A stretch of 64,000 nt of DNA from Belnapia moabensis DSM 16746. Lineage in GTDB: Bacteria > Pseudomonadota > Alphaproteobacteria > Acetobacterales > Acetobacteraceae. The stretch's first letter is position 1. Every line of letters begins with the position of its first letter. Shown piece by piece: positions 37,606 to 45,879 of the stretch. The stretch is from positions 62,001-126,000 of the forward strand of contig NZ_JQKB01000013.1 of NCBI RefSeq assembly GCF_000745835.1, given 5' to 3'. Below the pieces are notes generated by a model, which searched no databases, was not told the DNA's origin, and was given only the letters and a program-made list of their open reading frames with translations. The position numbers were made by a program, and so were the translations under genes.

Positions 37606-38268
37606 GTGACCGATTCCCCCGAGACCCCCGCCGCAGATCGCGCGCAGCCGATGGCCGTCGCCACCAGCCGCCGCACCGCGAAGAAGCCGGTGACCGCGCG
37701 CAGTCGCGCCGCCGCCGCGAAGAAGCCGGCCGCCCGCAAGGTCGTCGCCAAGAAGGCCGCGCCGAAGAAAGCCGCCGCCGCGAAGAAGCCGGCCGCCCGC
37801 AAGGCCGCGCCGAAGCGCGCCACCGCCGCGGCGAAGAAGCCCGCCGCGCGCAGGACCGTCGCCAAGAAGGCCGCGCCGAAGCGCGCCACCGCCGCGGCGA
37901 AGAAGCCCGCCGCGCGCAGGACCGTCGCCAAGAAGGCCGCGCCGAAGCGCGCCGCCGCCGCGACGAAGAAGCCCGCCGCTCGCAAGGCCGTGGCGAAGCC
38001 GGCCGCGCGCAAGGCCGCGCCGAAGAAGGCCGTCGCCAAGAAGGCCGCGCCGAAGCGCGCCGCCGCCGCGACCAGGAAGCCCGCTGCCCGCAGGGCCGTG
38101 GCGAAGCCGGCCGCGAAGAAGGCCGCTCCGGTGACCTCCGCCCGCTCCGAGGCGGCGAAGAAGGCGGCCGCTACCCGCGCCGCGAAGAAGGCCGCGGCGT
38201 CGATGAACTCCGCCGCCGCTCCGGCCGCCGCGCCGATGGCTGCTGAGGCCGAGACCCCAGCGACCTAA
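37606..38268 (+). CDS. Histone H1-like lysine/alanine/proline-rich DNA-binding protein
   Basis: A 220-residue protein made almost entirely of KKPAARK, KKAAPKR and AVAKPAA type units, very basic, resembling the C-terminal tail of histone H1 and the bacterial Hc1/AlgP group. Such proteins bind and compact DNA without sequence preference. A 66-base segment is repeated exactly twice (37813-37878, 37879-37944), with a diverged third copy. An ATG at 37597 touches AAGGAG directly; the GTG at 37606, nine bases after AAGGAG, is the better start. A large hairpin follows the stop. Confidence 0.85.
   Translation: MTDSPETPAADRAQPMAVATSRRTAKKPVTARSRAAAAKKPAARKVVAKKAAPKKAAAAKKPAARKAAPKRATAAAKKPAARRTVAKKAAPKRATAAAKKPAARRTVAKKAAPKRAAAATKKPAARKAVAKPAARKAAPKKAVAKKAAPKRAAAATRKPAARRAVAKPAAKKAAPVTSARSEAAKKAAATRAAKKAAASMNSAAAPAAAPMAAEAETPAT
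37813..37944 (+). repeat. 66-base exact tandem repeat inside the H1-like gene
   Basis: Two identical 66-base units (22 codons, KRATAAAKKPAARRTVAKKAAP split as KRATAAAKKPAARR plus TVAKKAAP) stand in tandem, and a diverged third copy follows at 37945. In-frame units of this kind allow length change by slippage or recombination without breaking the protein. Confidence 0.9.
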
Positions 38269-38280
38269 TTCGCCGCTACC

Positions 38281-38321
38281 GTTCTACGCCCGCGAGCCAC
38301 CGCGCTCTGCGGGCGTAGAAC
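38281..38321. terminator. Bidirectional terminator hairpin
   Basis: A 13-base-pair perfect stem (GTTCTACGCCCGC / GCGGGCGTAGAAC) with a 15-base loop lies exactly between the convergent H1-like gene (stop 38268) and nitroreductase gene (stop 38329). No long T-run, but the stem and position suit termination from both sides. Confidence 0.65.
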
Positions 38322-38328
38322 GCCACGC

Positions 38329-38928
38329 TCAAACCTGCCATCCGCCGAAGAAGGCCCATTCGCCGATCGGCCTGCGCTGCCGCGGCGCCACCTCGCGTGC
38401 GGCCAACGCTTCAGGCAGCGCCTCCGCCACCCCGACAGGGCCGAGCGCGATCGCCGTCGCCGGCTCGTAGCCCTCGCGGATGCCGAAGACCTCCCGCGCC
38501 TTCGCCGCATCGAAGCCGCCCATCTGATGCAGCTGCATCCCGAGCGCCGCCGCCTGCAGCGCCATCTGCGCCATCGCCGCGCCGGTGTCGTAGAAGGCGT
38601 GGCGGTTCGGGTTGCCGTTCGCCGGGTTCACCATGCGCGCGACCGCCAGCATCAGCACGCTCGCCTGCCCCGCCCAGGGCTGGTTGCCTGGCGCCAGCAC
38701 GCCGAGCAGCTTGCCGAATGCCTCTGGCTCATCCGCCTTGCGCGCGACGATGAGGTGCCAGGGCTGCTGGTTGCTCGAACTCGCCGCCCAGCGCGCCGCC
38801 TCCAGCAAGCTGTCGAGCGCCGCCCGCTCGACCGGCGCCCCGGTGAAGCTGCGCGGGCTCCAGCGCCGCCGCAGCAGCGCCTCGATCGGGTGCTCGGCCG
38901 GCGCTTCGCGGTCGGGTGGCATGGACAT
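38329..38928 (-). CDS. Nitroreductase family protein
   Basis: A 199-residue FMN-dependent nitroreductase-fold protein. RRRWSPRSFTGAPV at the N-terminus (FMN phosphate contacts), AARWAASSSNQQPWHLIVAR, and a central FYDTGAAMAQMALQAAALGMQLHQMGGF are family features. It reduces nitro compounds or related substrates with NAD(P)H; the physiological substrate is unknown. GAGGAG lies seven bases before the ATG at 38928. It lies 28 bases downstream of the caspase-like gene and may share its transcript. Confidence 0.92.
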   Translation of the reverse strand: MSMPPDREAPAEHPIEALLRRRWSPRSFTGAPVERAALDSLLEAARWAASSSNQQPWHLIVARKADEPEAFGKLLGVLAPGNQPWAGQASVLMLAVARMVNPANGNPNRHAFYDTGAAMAQMALQAAALGMQLHQMGGFDAAKAREVFGIREGYEPATAIALGPVGVAEALPEALAAREVAPRQRRPIGEWAFFGGWQV

Positions 38929-38956
38929 GCGCTTGCTCCTCAGTGAGGAGAGCAGC

Positions 38957-41911
38957 CTATCTCCGCACCTGCGAAATCGGGAAGGAGCGCAGGTCCCGCT
39001 GCGCCGTGCGGAACACCGCATCCTGCTGGTGCTGCCGCTGCCGCGCCAGCTCCGGCACCCGCCGCGTTACCCACTCGCCGAGGCCGAGCGCGCTGACCCG
39101 CCCCTCGGCATCCATCGCCGCCTTGCCGCGCAGGCCCTCGCGCAGCGCATAGGCGAAGACGCCGTTGCGGTCGTCATAGCTGTCGAGCGCCTCCTGCACG
39201 CTGCCGCTCGCGGCGAGCAGGAAGCGCCCCGTCTCGTTCCCGAGCGCCGAGAGCTGCTCCATGGTGAGCTGCCCCGCATGGCAGGTGTCGAGCAGCAGGA
39301 AGGCATCCCGCGCCCGGATGCGTGCCAGCGCCGCGACCAGCGTGCCGTCGTCGATCCCCTGCGCCCGCAGCGCCGCCCAGCCGGAGGTGTCGCGCGTATC
39401 CGAGGGCAGGAAGAGGAAGCGGTTGTCCGGCTGCGTGCGGATGCCATGGCCCGCGATGTAGAGGATGAAGGTATCCCCCGGCCCCACATCCTCCGCTGCG
39501 CGCGCCAGCGCATCCAGCACGCCGCGCCGCGAGGCCTCGGCATCGCGCAGCACCGTCACCCGCGTCTCGCGGAAGAGCGAACCGGCGCCCTCGCGCAGCA
39601 GCCCCGCCACCGTCTCCGCATCCGGCACGGCGAAGCGCAGGTCGAGCTCCGGATTGGCATAGCGGTTGACGCCGATGGCCAGCACGACGAGCCGCCCCGC
39701 ATCCGCCGGCGGCCCCGCATCCCCGGGCCGGCGCAAGGCGAGTGCCGGCCCATCGGCGAAGAGAGTCCTGTCCTCCGCATAGAGTCGCGTGGCGATGCGG
39801 TTCGGCCCGGGGTCGAGCGGCACCTCCACTTCGGTCTCGCCCGGCTTCGCCTCGGTGCGGGCGGCGATGCGGTCGTTCACCAACACGTCGAGCGGCCCGA
39901 GCCCGAGTCCGCGATCCGTCGTGGCGAGAGTAAGGCGCAGCGCCGTCGCGCCCTCCGGCAGGCTGCGCGCATCCCAGCCCAGTGGCTGGCATTCCGCCCC
40001 GACCACCGCGCAGGCTTCCTTGCCCGCCGCCAGCACCGGCAGCCGGCCGATCCGTGCCCGCACCTCGCCGAGCTGCGCCAGCCGCTGCTGCGCTGGCCCC
40101 TGGTCGCCCGCGATCCGCTGCCGCACGGCTTGCGGCGCATAGAGCGCGCGATAGGCCTGCTGGAAGCTCGCCCATTCCGTATTCTGCGCCCGCCCGCGAT
40201 TGAGCAGCACACCGACCAGCTCCTGCCCGCCATTGGCGGCATGGTCGAACAGCCCCTCCGGCGTCCAGAGCGCCCAGCGCCGCGTCTCCGCCTGGATGAA
40301 GAGCGCCGCCTGCTCCACCACCGCCCCGGCGGCCAGCCGGTACCAGCGCAGCGTCCCGTCGCCAAGGGCCGCGATCGCAATGTCGCCCGCGACCGTCAGC
40401 CCCCAGACCGCCCCCGGCACCGCCAGCGCATCCACTGCGCGCCCGGCCGCGTCGAACAGCCGGAGATGCGTGTCGGTGCCGAGCAGGAACCCGTCCTCCT
40501 TCGGCAGGATGGCGAGGCTGCGCGCGAACTCCCCCTCGCCGAGCCGGAGCGGAATCTGCCCGAGCCGCGGCCGGTTGGAATTGTGCCAATCCGCGATGGG
40601 CAGCCGCGCGCTCGCCGTGCGCGCTGCCTGGAAGGCGCCCGCGCCGCCCGCCGCCTCCAGCCGCCCATCCAGCGCGTCGAAGGTGACCGGCGCCTCGCCC
40701 GCCCGCAGCGCCACGCGCAGCGTCGTGCCATCTTCTGTCGCGGCGAGGCTCGCCCCCGTCGCGCGGAAATCCGCCCCCGGCGGCTGCGGCGGGAAGGCGA
40801 TCAGCCCCTCTGGCGTGATCCGCCCCCAGCCGGGATCCGCCGCCGCATAGGCGACGCCGCCGCCGGGCAGCGCCAGCAGATGCGAGATCGCATCCCGCGC
40901 CGCCGGGATGTCGGTCGAAGGCCCGAGCCCGAAATCCGTCCAGCGCCGCACCACGAATTCGCGCTTGGGGGAGGGGGCGGGCGCCGCCTCCCGCTGCACC
41001 GCGATCCCCCGCCCAGCGGCCGCCGGCGCCCCCGCCAGCCGCGCATAGCCCGCGGCGTAGAGCTGCACGCCGCCCTGCCCATCGGCGGCCCAGGCGACCG
41101 CCGGCAGCCCCTCACCCGCGAGCCCCGCGACATCCGGCAGCATGACGCTGCGCAGGTCGGTGGCCGACAGCACCTCGACGCGCAGCCGGTCCTCGTAGCC
41201 GATGGCGATCAGCCCGCCATCCGGCGACCAAGCCAGGCCGAAGGGCCGCGCCCCGTTGGCCGGCACCCGGTCCGCCAGCCTGCGCCCGTCCGGGCCATAG
41301 ACCCGCACATGCCCATCGGCCGAAGCGGTGGCGAGCCGCCCGCCGCGGTCGAAGCTCAGCATCCGCGCCGGTCCGCCATAGCCCGGGTCGTTGAACAGCA
41401 GCGCCCCGGTCCGCGCATCGAAGACGCGGATGCCCGCCCGCCCGCCGAGCGCCACCGCCAGCCGCAGCCCATCCGCCGAGAAGGCCAGGTGCTGCACCGG
41501 CGCCGGCAGGCCAGAGAGCCGCGCCAGCAGCCGCCCGCTCCGCGCATCATAGAGATAGAGGCAGAAGACTCCGTCCCAGGACTGCCCGGTGAAGCCCGCC
41601 GCCGCCACCCGCCCGCCATCCGGGCTGAGCGCGACGGCATAGAGCTCGCCATCCTCATTGGTGCCGATGGGCGGCCGGATCACCCGCCGCTGCGTCCCTT
41701 CCGGCAGGGTCCAGAGCCGCAGGGTCTTGTCGTCCGAGACGCTGGCGAGGGTCTGCCCCGACGCATCCACCGCCAGCCGGGCAACGGGCGCCGTATGCGC
41801 CCCCGCCTCGATACGGAGGAAAGGCTGCTGCGGCGGCTCCGGCGGCGCCGGCTGGGCCACCGCCACCGCGCCCAGCAGCAGCCCTGCCAGGAGCAACCCG
41901 AGGCGGATCAT
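38957..41911 (-). CDS. Secreted WD40-repeat protein with C-terminal caspase-family (C14) peptidase domain
   Basis: A 984-residue protein. Signal peptide (MIRLGLLLAGLLLGAVAVAQP), then WD40-like beta-propeller repeats (about 40-330 and further blades to about 560: LASVSDDKTLRLWTL, VAVALSPDGGRV-like units). A linker precedes a caspase-hemoglobinase fold domain at about 750-960, with LVVLAIGVNRYANPELDLRFAVPDA, the catalytic His822 in YIAGHGI and Cys877 in LLLDTCHAGQ. Both catalytic residues are intact. Bacterial caspase homologues cleave after Arg/Lys or Asp; targets here are unknown. AAGGA precedes the ATG at 41911. It is 56 bases after an SH3 lipoprotein gene on the same strand. Confidence 0.9.
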   Translation of the reverse strand: MIRLGLLLAGLLLGAVAVAQPAPPEPPQQPFLRIEAGAHTAPVARLAVDASGQTLASVSDDKTLRLWTLPEGTQRRVIRPPIGTNEDGELYAVALSPDGGRVAAAGFTGQSWDGVFCLYLYDARSGRLLARLSGLPAPVQHLAFSADGLRLAVALGGRAGIRVFDARTGALLFNDPGYGGPARMLSFDRGGRLATASADGHVRVYGPDGRRLADRVPANGARPFGLAWSPDGGLIAIGYEDRLRVEVLSATDLRSVMLPDVAGLAGEGLPAVAWAADGQGGVQLYAAGYARLAGAPAAAGRGIAVQREAAPAPSPKREFVVRRWTDFGLGPSTDIPAARDAISHLLALPGGGVAYAAADPGWGRITPEGLIAFPPQPPGADFRATGASLAATEDGTTLRVALRAGEAPVTFDALDGRLEAAGGAGAFQAARTASARLPIADWHNSNRPRLGQIPLRLGEGEFARSLAILPKEDGFLLGTDTHLRLFDAAGRAVDALAVPGAVWGLTVAGDIAIAALGDGTLRWYRLAAGAVVEQAALFIQAETRRWALWTPEGLFDHAANGGQELVGVLLNRGRAQNTEWASFQQAYRALYAPQAVRQRIAGDQGPAQQRLAQLGEVRARIGRLPVLAAGKEACAVVGAECQPLGWDARSLPEGATALRLTLATTDRGLGLGPLDVLVNDRIAARTEAKPGETEVEVPLDPGPNRIATRLYAEDRTLFADGPALALRRPGDAGPPADAGRLVVLAIGVNRYANPELDLRFAVPDAETVAGLLREGAGSLFRETRVTVLRDAEASRRGVLDALARAAEDVGPGDTFILYIAGHGIRTQPDNRFLFLPSDTRDTSGWAALRAQGIDDGTLVAALARIRARDAFLLLDTCHAGQLTMEQLSALGNETGRFLLAASGSVQEALDSYDDRNGVFAYALREGLRGKAAMDAEGRVSALGLGEWVTRRVPELARQRQHQQDAVFRTAQRDLRSFPISQVRR

Positions 41912-41967
41912 GGAGGTCCTTACGAGCAAATTACCCCTCCTGGGTGGGACACCCATGCGGGGTTTGC

Positions 41968-42987
41968 TCAGCCGGCCAGCTCGAAGCCCCCGCCCTGCGC
42001 CGCCCGCTCCGCATTGGTCACGCTTTCGGAGAAATTGTCCCGCTTGGCGATGTTGGAGGCCGCCAGTTCCCGCGTGCTGCCGCCCTCGCCGCCGCCCACC
42101 GGCACCGCCGCCGGCCGCCGCATCGGGAAGCTGCTCGCCGGCGCATAGCCGCGCAGCCCGCCATCCGTCTCGACCAGCGCGAAATTGCTCCCCGCCGGCT
42201 TCACCTTCACCGGCTCGTTGGCGGCGACGCGGCCCACCTCAGGCGCATTCGGCTCGGGGCGGATGCGCAGCGGCACCGGCGCCCGCGTCCGGGCCGGGGC
42301 AGGGGGGGCGGCGGTGCGCGCCACCACCTGGTGCCGCGTCCCCGGCGCCACGGCCTCGATCGCCGTGTCGAACTCCGCCCCGCGCGTGCCGATCTGCTCG
42401 TTGATCCTGCGGGCGATGGCGATGTCCTGCTGCACCCGCGTCCGCAGGTCAGCCATCTGCAGCCGCCCGGCCTCCAGCGCCGTCCGCCCGCTGCGCACAT
42501 CCTGGCGGATCGCCTCGGCGGCCATCAGCCGGCAGTCGATGAGCTGGTTGAAGGCCAGCTGCGTCTTGTCAATCTGCGCATTCTCATTGGAGAGATCGTT
42601 GCCGATCGAGGCGCTGAGGCTCGCCTGGTCCTGCGCCTGCCGCTGCTTCGCCGCGAGGTACCCGCCCGCAGCGCCCAGCGCGCCGCCCGCCAGCACGCCC
42701 GCCCCGGCGCCGATGGCAATGTCGCGCGTCCGCCCCGTCGCCGCCGCGCCGATCAGCCCGCCGAGCACGCCGCCCGACACGGCGCCGATGGCCGCGCCGC
42801 GGATCATGTCCTGCCCATAGTAGTTGCCGGTCGAATCGAGGGCGACCCGCTGTGGCCGGCAGGCATCGGTGCCGTCATCGGCGCCGATGCGCTGGGTCTG
42901 CGTCGTGGCGCAACCGGCGAGAAGGGCGAGAGCCGTCAGGCCGGCGGTGAAGCGCCGAATTGGGCGCAGCGGAGAAGCATGATGCAT
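41968..42987 (-). CDS. SH3-domain lipoprotein with glycine-zipper segment
   Basis: A 339-residue protein. A signal peptide with lipobox LLAGC (Cys near residue 26) makes it a likely lipoprotein. Then come a glycine-rich membrane-type segment (about 62-112, AAIGAVSGGVLGGLIGAAA and GAGAGVLAGGALGAAGGYLA), a long helical region (about 112-210) and a C-terminal bacterial SH3-like domain (LRIRPEPNAPEVGRVAANEPVKV, LVETDGGLRGYAP). It probably sits in the envelope. Immediately upstream of the WD40-caspase gene and likely co-transcribed with it. No convincing ribosome site was found before the ATG. Confidence 0.82.
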   Translation of the reverse strand: MHHASPLRPIRRFTAGLTALALLAGCATTQTQRIGADDGTDACRPQRVALDSTGNYYGQDMIRGAAIGAVSGGVLGGLIGAAATGRTRDIAIGAGAGVLAGGALGAAGGYLAAKQRQAQDQASLSASIGNDLSNENAQIDKTQLAFNQLIDCRLMAAEAIRQDVRSGRTALEAGRLQMADLRTRVQQDIAIARRINEQIGTRGAEFDTAIEAVAPGTRHQVVARTAAPPAPARTRAPVPLRIRPEPNAPEVGRVAANEPVKVKPAGSNFALVETDGGLRGYAPASSFPMRRPAAVPVGGGEGGSTRELAASNIAKRDNFSESVTNAERAAQGGGFELAG

Positions 42988-43098
42988 GAACCGAACGTAT
43001 CAGGACGGTGGTGTCTCGGCCAGTACAGCCGGGGGTTGCGCCCCGATCTGCGCATGCTTGTGTGTTTTTGCGGCAATATCGTGAGGGCGTGATCGCGC

Positions 43099-43131
43099 AA
43101 AAAGAAAGCCGCCGTCCCGGGGGGCGGCGGC
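43099..43131 (-). terminator. Intrinsic terminator on the minus strand
   Basis: On the minus strand, a stem of seven GC pairs (GCCGCCG / CGGCGGC), extendable by up to three more, is followed at once by TTTCTTTTT. It is the cleanest intrinsic terminator in the window. It closes the candidate small RNA and/or the lysR transcript that starts at 44178. Confidence 0.85.
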
Positions 43132-43215
43132 CAAGTCAAACAGGGAGGCTTCACGTCTGGGAGACGAAGGATGTCAGGGGAGACCCCTGAAACCCTGTCC
43201 GGCACAACCACCGGA
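43099..43215 (-). ncRNA. Candidate structured small RNA
   Basis: Reading leftward on the minus strand from about 43215 there are three hairpins in a row: TCCGG/CCGGA with an 8-base loop (43198-43215), a perfect 7-base-pair TCAGGGG-TCT-CCCCTGA (43174-43190), and CGTCT-CCC-AGACG (43154-43166). Then comes a single-stranded AGCCTCCCTG and the intrinsic terminator. No reading frame fits. Pyrimidine-rich CUCCC stretches in loops recall anti-Shine-Dalgarno small RNAs of alphaproteobacteria, but no known family was matched. It could instead be the structured 3' end of the lysR mRNA. Confidence 0.5.
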
Positions 43216-43290
43216 TGCGAGGAGCCTACGCCTGCTACTGCTGTGCAGCATTGGTGAAACCTGCCAGCTCCCATGCGTCAATTGCATGGA

Positions 43291-44178
43291 TTAATGTCCA
43301 GCCAGCTCCGCAACGAGGAAGTCGCGGAAGACCGAGACGCGCTTCGAGTGCCGCATCTCCTCCGGATAGACGAAATAGGCATCGAGCTTCGGTGCCTTCA
43401 GCTCCGGCAACACCTGCAACAGCCCATCCAGGTCAGGACCCATATAGTCCGGCAGCGCTGCCAGCCCGAGCCCGCTTTGCACCGCCCGCAGCATGCCGGT
43501 GAGGCTGTTGACCTCCACCGCCGCCCTGCGCGCCGAGCCGGGACGCCGCCCTGCCTCCGCCAGCCAGTTCACCTCGTCGATCGGCGGCCGGTGGTCGCCC
43601 CAGCAGATGATGCGATGCGCGTCCAGCTCTTCCACCCGCTCAGGCACGCCGGCGGTCTTGAGATAGCTGGGCGCCCCACAGACCCGCCAGCCGAAGCTCG
43701 CCAGGTGCCGCTGGATCAGGTCCGGCTGCCGCGGTGCATGCATGCGGATCGCCACATCGGCCTCGCGCATAGCGAGGTCGAGGTCGCTGTCGTCCAGCAG
43801 CAGCGTCACGCTGACATCCGGGTAGAGCGCGAGGAAGCGCGACAGCCGCGGCGCCAGCCAGGTGCCGCCGAAGCCGGTGGTGCAGGTCACCTTCAGCCGC
43901 CCCGCCGGCCGCTCCCGGCTCTCGGTAAGCAGCGCCTCCGTCATCGCCAGCTTGGCGAAGACCTCGCGCACCGTGCGGTTCAAGGTCTCGCCCGGCTCGG
44001 TGAGGATCAAGCCTCGCGCATGACGATGGAAGAGGGGCACAGCCAGCGCCTCCTCCAGCGCCTGGATCTGCCGCGAGACGGCGGATTGGCTGAGGTTCAG
44101 CGTCTCCCCCGCATGGGTGAAGGAGCCTGCCTCGGCGACCGCGTGGAAGACGCGCAACTTGTCCCAATCCAGCGGCAT
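43291..44178 (-). CDS. LysR-family transcriptional regulator
   Basis: A 295-residue LysR protein with N-terminal HTH (FHAVAEAGSFTHAGETLNLSQSAVSRQIQALEEAL) and an effector domain containing GRLKVTCTTGFGGTWLAPRLSRFLALYP. It lies 82 bases after trxB on the same strand, so it may share the trxB transcript and relate to redox control; this is inference. The ATG at 44178 (MPLDWDKL) is preferred to a GTG three codons earlier. Confidence 0.92.
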   Translation of the reverse strand: MPLDWDKLRVFHAVAEAGSFTHAGETLNLSQSAVSRQIQALEEALAVPLFHRHARGLILTEPGETLNRTVREVFAKLAMTEALLTESRERPAGRLKVTCTTGFGGTWLAPRLSRFLALYPDVSVTLLLDDSDLDLAMREADVAIRMHAPRQPDLIQRHLASFGWRVCGAPSYLKTAGVPERVEELDAHRIICWGDHRPPIDEVNWLAEAGRRPGSARRAAVEVNSLTGMLRAVQSGLGLAALPDYMGPDLDGLLQVLPELKAPKLDAYFVYPEEMRHSKRVSVFRDFLVAELAGH

Positions 44179-44260
44179 CAAAAGCACCTATCCAAAGCGG
44201 CCCGATGAGGGTGTCCTGCCGCGGCCTCGCCGTGGAAGGCCGTGCGCGGCGGCGCGGGGA

Positions 44261-45241
44261 TCAGGTCCACGCTTCGATCGCCGGCGCGTCCTCGGGCAGG
44301 TGCGCCAGCCATTTCTCGGCCTCCAGCGCGGCCATGCAGCCGGTGCCCGCGGCGGTCACCGCCTGCCGGTAGATGCGGTCCTGCACGTCGCCCGCGGCGA
44401 AGACGCCCGGGATGCTGGTGCGGGTGCTGCCCGGCTCGGTCACGACATAGCCTTCCCCATCCATCCCGAGCTGGCCGCGGAACAGCGCGGTCGCCGGGTC
44501 ATGCCCGATGGCGACGAAGACGCCATCCACCGCTAGCTCCCCCCGCTCGCCCGTGCGGGCGTTCCGGGTGGCGATGGCGCGGACGGCGCGGAAGCGCCCG
44601 CCCTCGGTCCCGAGCACTTCGTCCACCACCGTATCCCACAAAACAGTAACATTCGCCTTGGCAAAAAGCCGCTCCTGCAGGATTCGCTCGGCGCGGAAGC
44701 TGTCCCGCCGGTGCACCACCGTGACATGGCTGGCGAGGTTCGACAGGTAGAGCGCCTCCTCCACCGCGGTATTGCCGCCGCCGATCACCGCCACCGACTT
44801 GCCGCGGAAGAAGAAGCCGTCGCAGGTCGCGCAGGCCGAGACGCCGAAGCCCGACAGCTCCTGCTCGCCCGGTATGCCGAGCCAGCGCGCCTGCGCCCCG
44901 GTCGCGATCACCAGCGATTCGGCGAGGTAGACGTCGCCCGAATCGCCCTCCGCCCGGATCGGCCGCGCCTTGAGGTCGATCCGCGTCACCACGTCCTGGA
45001 TGATGCCGGCGCCGACATGCTCCGCCTGCGCCCTGAACTGGTCCATCAGCCACGGCCCCTGGATCGGTTCGGCGAAGCCCGGGTAATTCTCGACATCCGT
45101 GGTGATGGTGAGCTGCCCGCCCGGCTGCATTCCGGCGACGACCAGCGGCTTCAGCCCCGCCCTTGCCGCGTAGATCGCGGCGGTGTAGCCCGCCGGCCCG
45201 GCGCCGAGGATCAGCAGTCGCGTGCGATGGGTGTTGGACAA
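44261..45241 (-). CDS. trxB: Thioredoxin reductase
   Basis: A 326-residue low-molecular-weight TrxB. FAD-binding LLILGAGPAGYTAAIYAARAGL, redox-active CXXC in SACATCDGFFF, NADPH-binding VAVIGGGNTAVEEALYL, and the C-terminal GVFAAGDVQDRIYRQAVTAAGTGCMAALEAE are all present. It reduces thioredoxin with NADPH. There is no ATG at the N-terminus; TTG at 45241 (LSNTHRTRLLILG) with GGGAG upstream is the best start. Divergent from an Lrp/AsnC regulator across about 160 bases. Confidence 0.96.
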   Translation of the reverse strand: MSNTHRTRLLILGAGPAGYTAAIYAARAGLKPLVVAGMQPGGQLTITTDVENYPGFAEPIQGPWLMDQFRAQAEHVGAGIIQDVVTRIDLKARPIRAEGDSGDVYLAESLVIATGAQARWLGIPGEQELSGFGVSACATCDGFFFRGKSVAVIGGGNTAVEEALYLSNLASHVTVVHRRDSFRAERILQERLFAKANVTVLWDTVVDEVLGTEGGRFRAVRAIATRNARTGERGELAVDGVFVAIGHDPATALFRGQLGMDGEGYVVTEPGSTRTSIPGVFAAGDVQDRIYRQAVTAAGTGCMAALEAEKWLAHLPEDAPAIEAWT

Positions 45242-45399
45242 GGCTCGGCTCCCGGCAGTCGGTAGGGTGGCCGAGCATATTTGCCCGGGCGCCCCGCGGA
45301 ACAAGCGAAAGCCGGGATGGACGTCGCCGATGTCTTGCGGCCCCGGCCCGCTGCAATGATATTGCGCCAGACGCCCGTCACCGGCAATGAACAGAGGCC

Positions 45400-45879
45400 A
45401 TGACCGTAGAGACCGACCCATCCCTCGACGAGGTGGACCGCCAGATCCTGGCCGAATTGCAGGCGGACGGACGCATGACGAATGTGGAGCTGGCTCGCCG
45501 CGTCGGCCTCTCCGCCCCGCCCTGCCTCCGTCGCGTCCGCCGGCTGGAGGAGGAGGGGATCATCCGTGGCTATCATGCCGATCTCGACCCGGTGGCGCTC
45601 GGCTACGAGATCACCTTCTTTGCGCTCGTCGGCCTGGAGAGCCAGAAGGAGGCCGTGCTGCAAAGCTTCGAGCGCCTGGTACGCGACTGGCCCGAGGTGC
45701 GCGAATGCCACATGATCCGCGGCGGCGGCGACTTCCTGCTCCGGCTCGTTGCCCGCGACACCGCGCATGAGAATGCGCTGACCGCACGCATCACCGCCGC
45801 CGAGATGGTCGCCCGTGTGCAGACCTTGCAGACCATCCGCACCTCGAAGGACGAGGCCGGCGTCCCCGTCACACCATGA
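45400..45879 (+). CDS. Lrp/AsnC-family transcriptional regulator
   Basis: A 159-residue Lrp/AsnC protein: N-terminal HTH (LDEVDRQILAELQADGRMTNVELARRVGLSAPPCLRRVRRLEEEGII) and a C-terminal RAM effector-binding domain (FALVGLESQ... and ECHMIRGGGDFLLRLVARD). It usually senses amino acids and binds DNA as octamers. Divergent from trxB, which in alphaproteobacteria is often its neighbour. Its stop overlaps the end of the convergent gene that follows. Confidence 0.94.
   Translation: MTVETDPSLDEVDRQILAELQADGRMTNVELARRVGLSAPPCLRRVRRLEEEGIIRGYHADLDPVALGYEITFFALVGLESQKEAVLQSFERLVRDWPEVRECHMIRGGGDFLLRLVARDTAHENALTARITAAEMVARVQTLQTIRTSKDEAGVPVTP

Noticed and set aside
37700-38130. Regularly repeated DNA resembling a CRISPR or satellite
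   Set aside because: The repeats are in frame, have no unique spacers and encode the KKPAAR/KKAAPK units of the basic protein.
38612-42148. 1178-residue plus-strand frame opposite the caspase gene
   Set aside because: Made of Arg/Pro/Gln-rich low-complexity sequence; the minus strand has a complete signal peptide, WD40 and catalytic residues.
42988-43290. Short open frame 43008-43190 on the plus strand
   Set aside because: No ribosome site, covers the hairpins and terminator of the candidate small RNA, and has no protein character.
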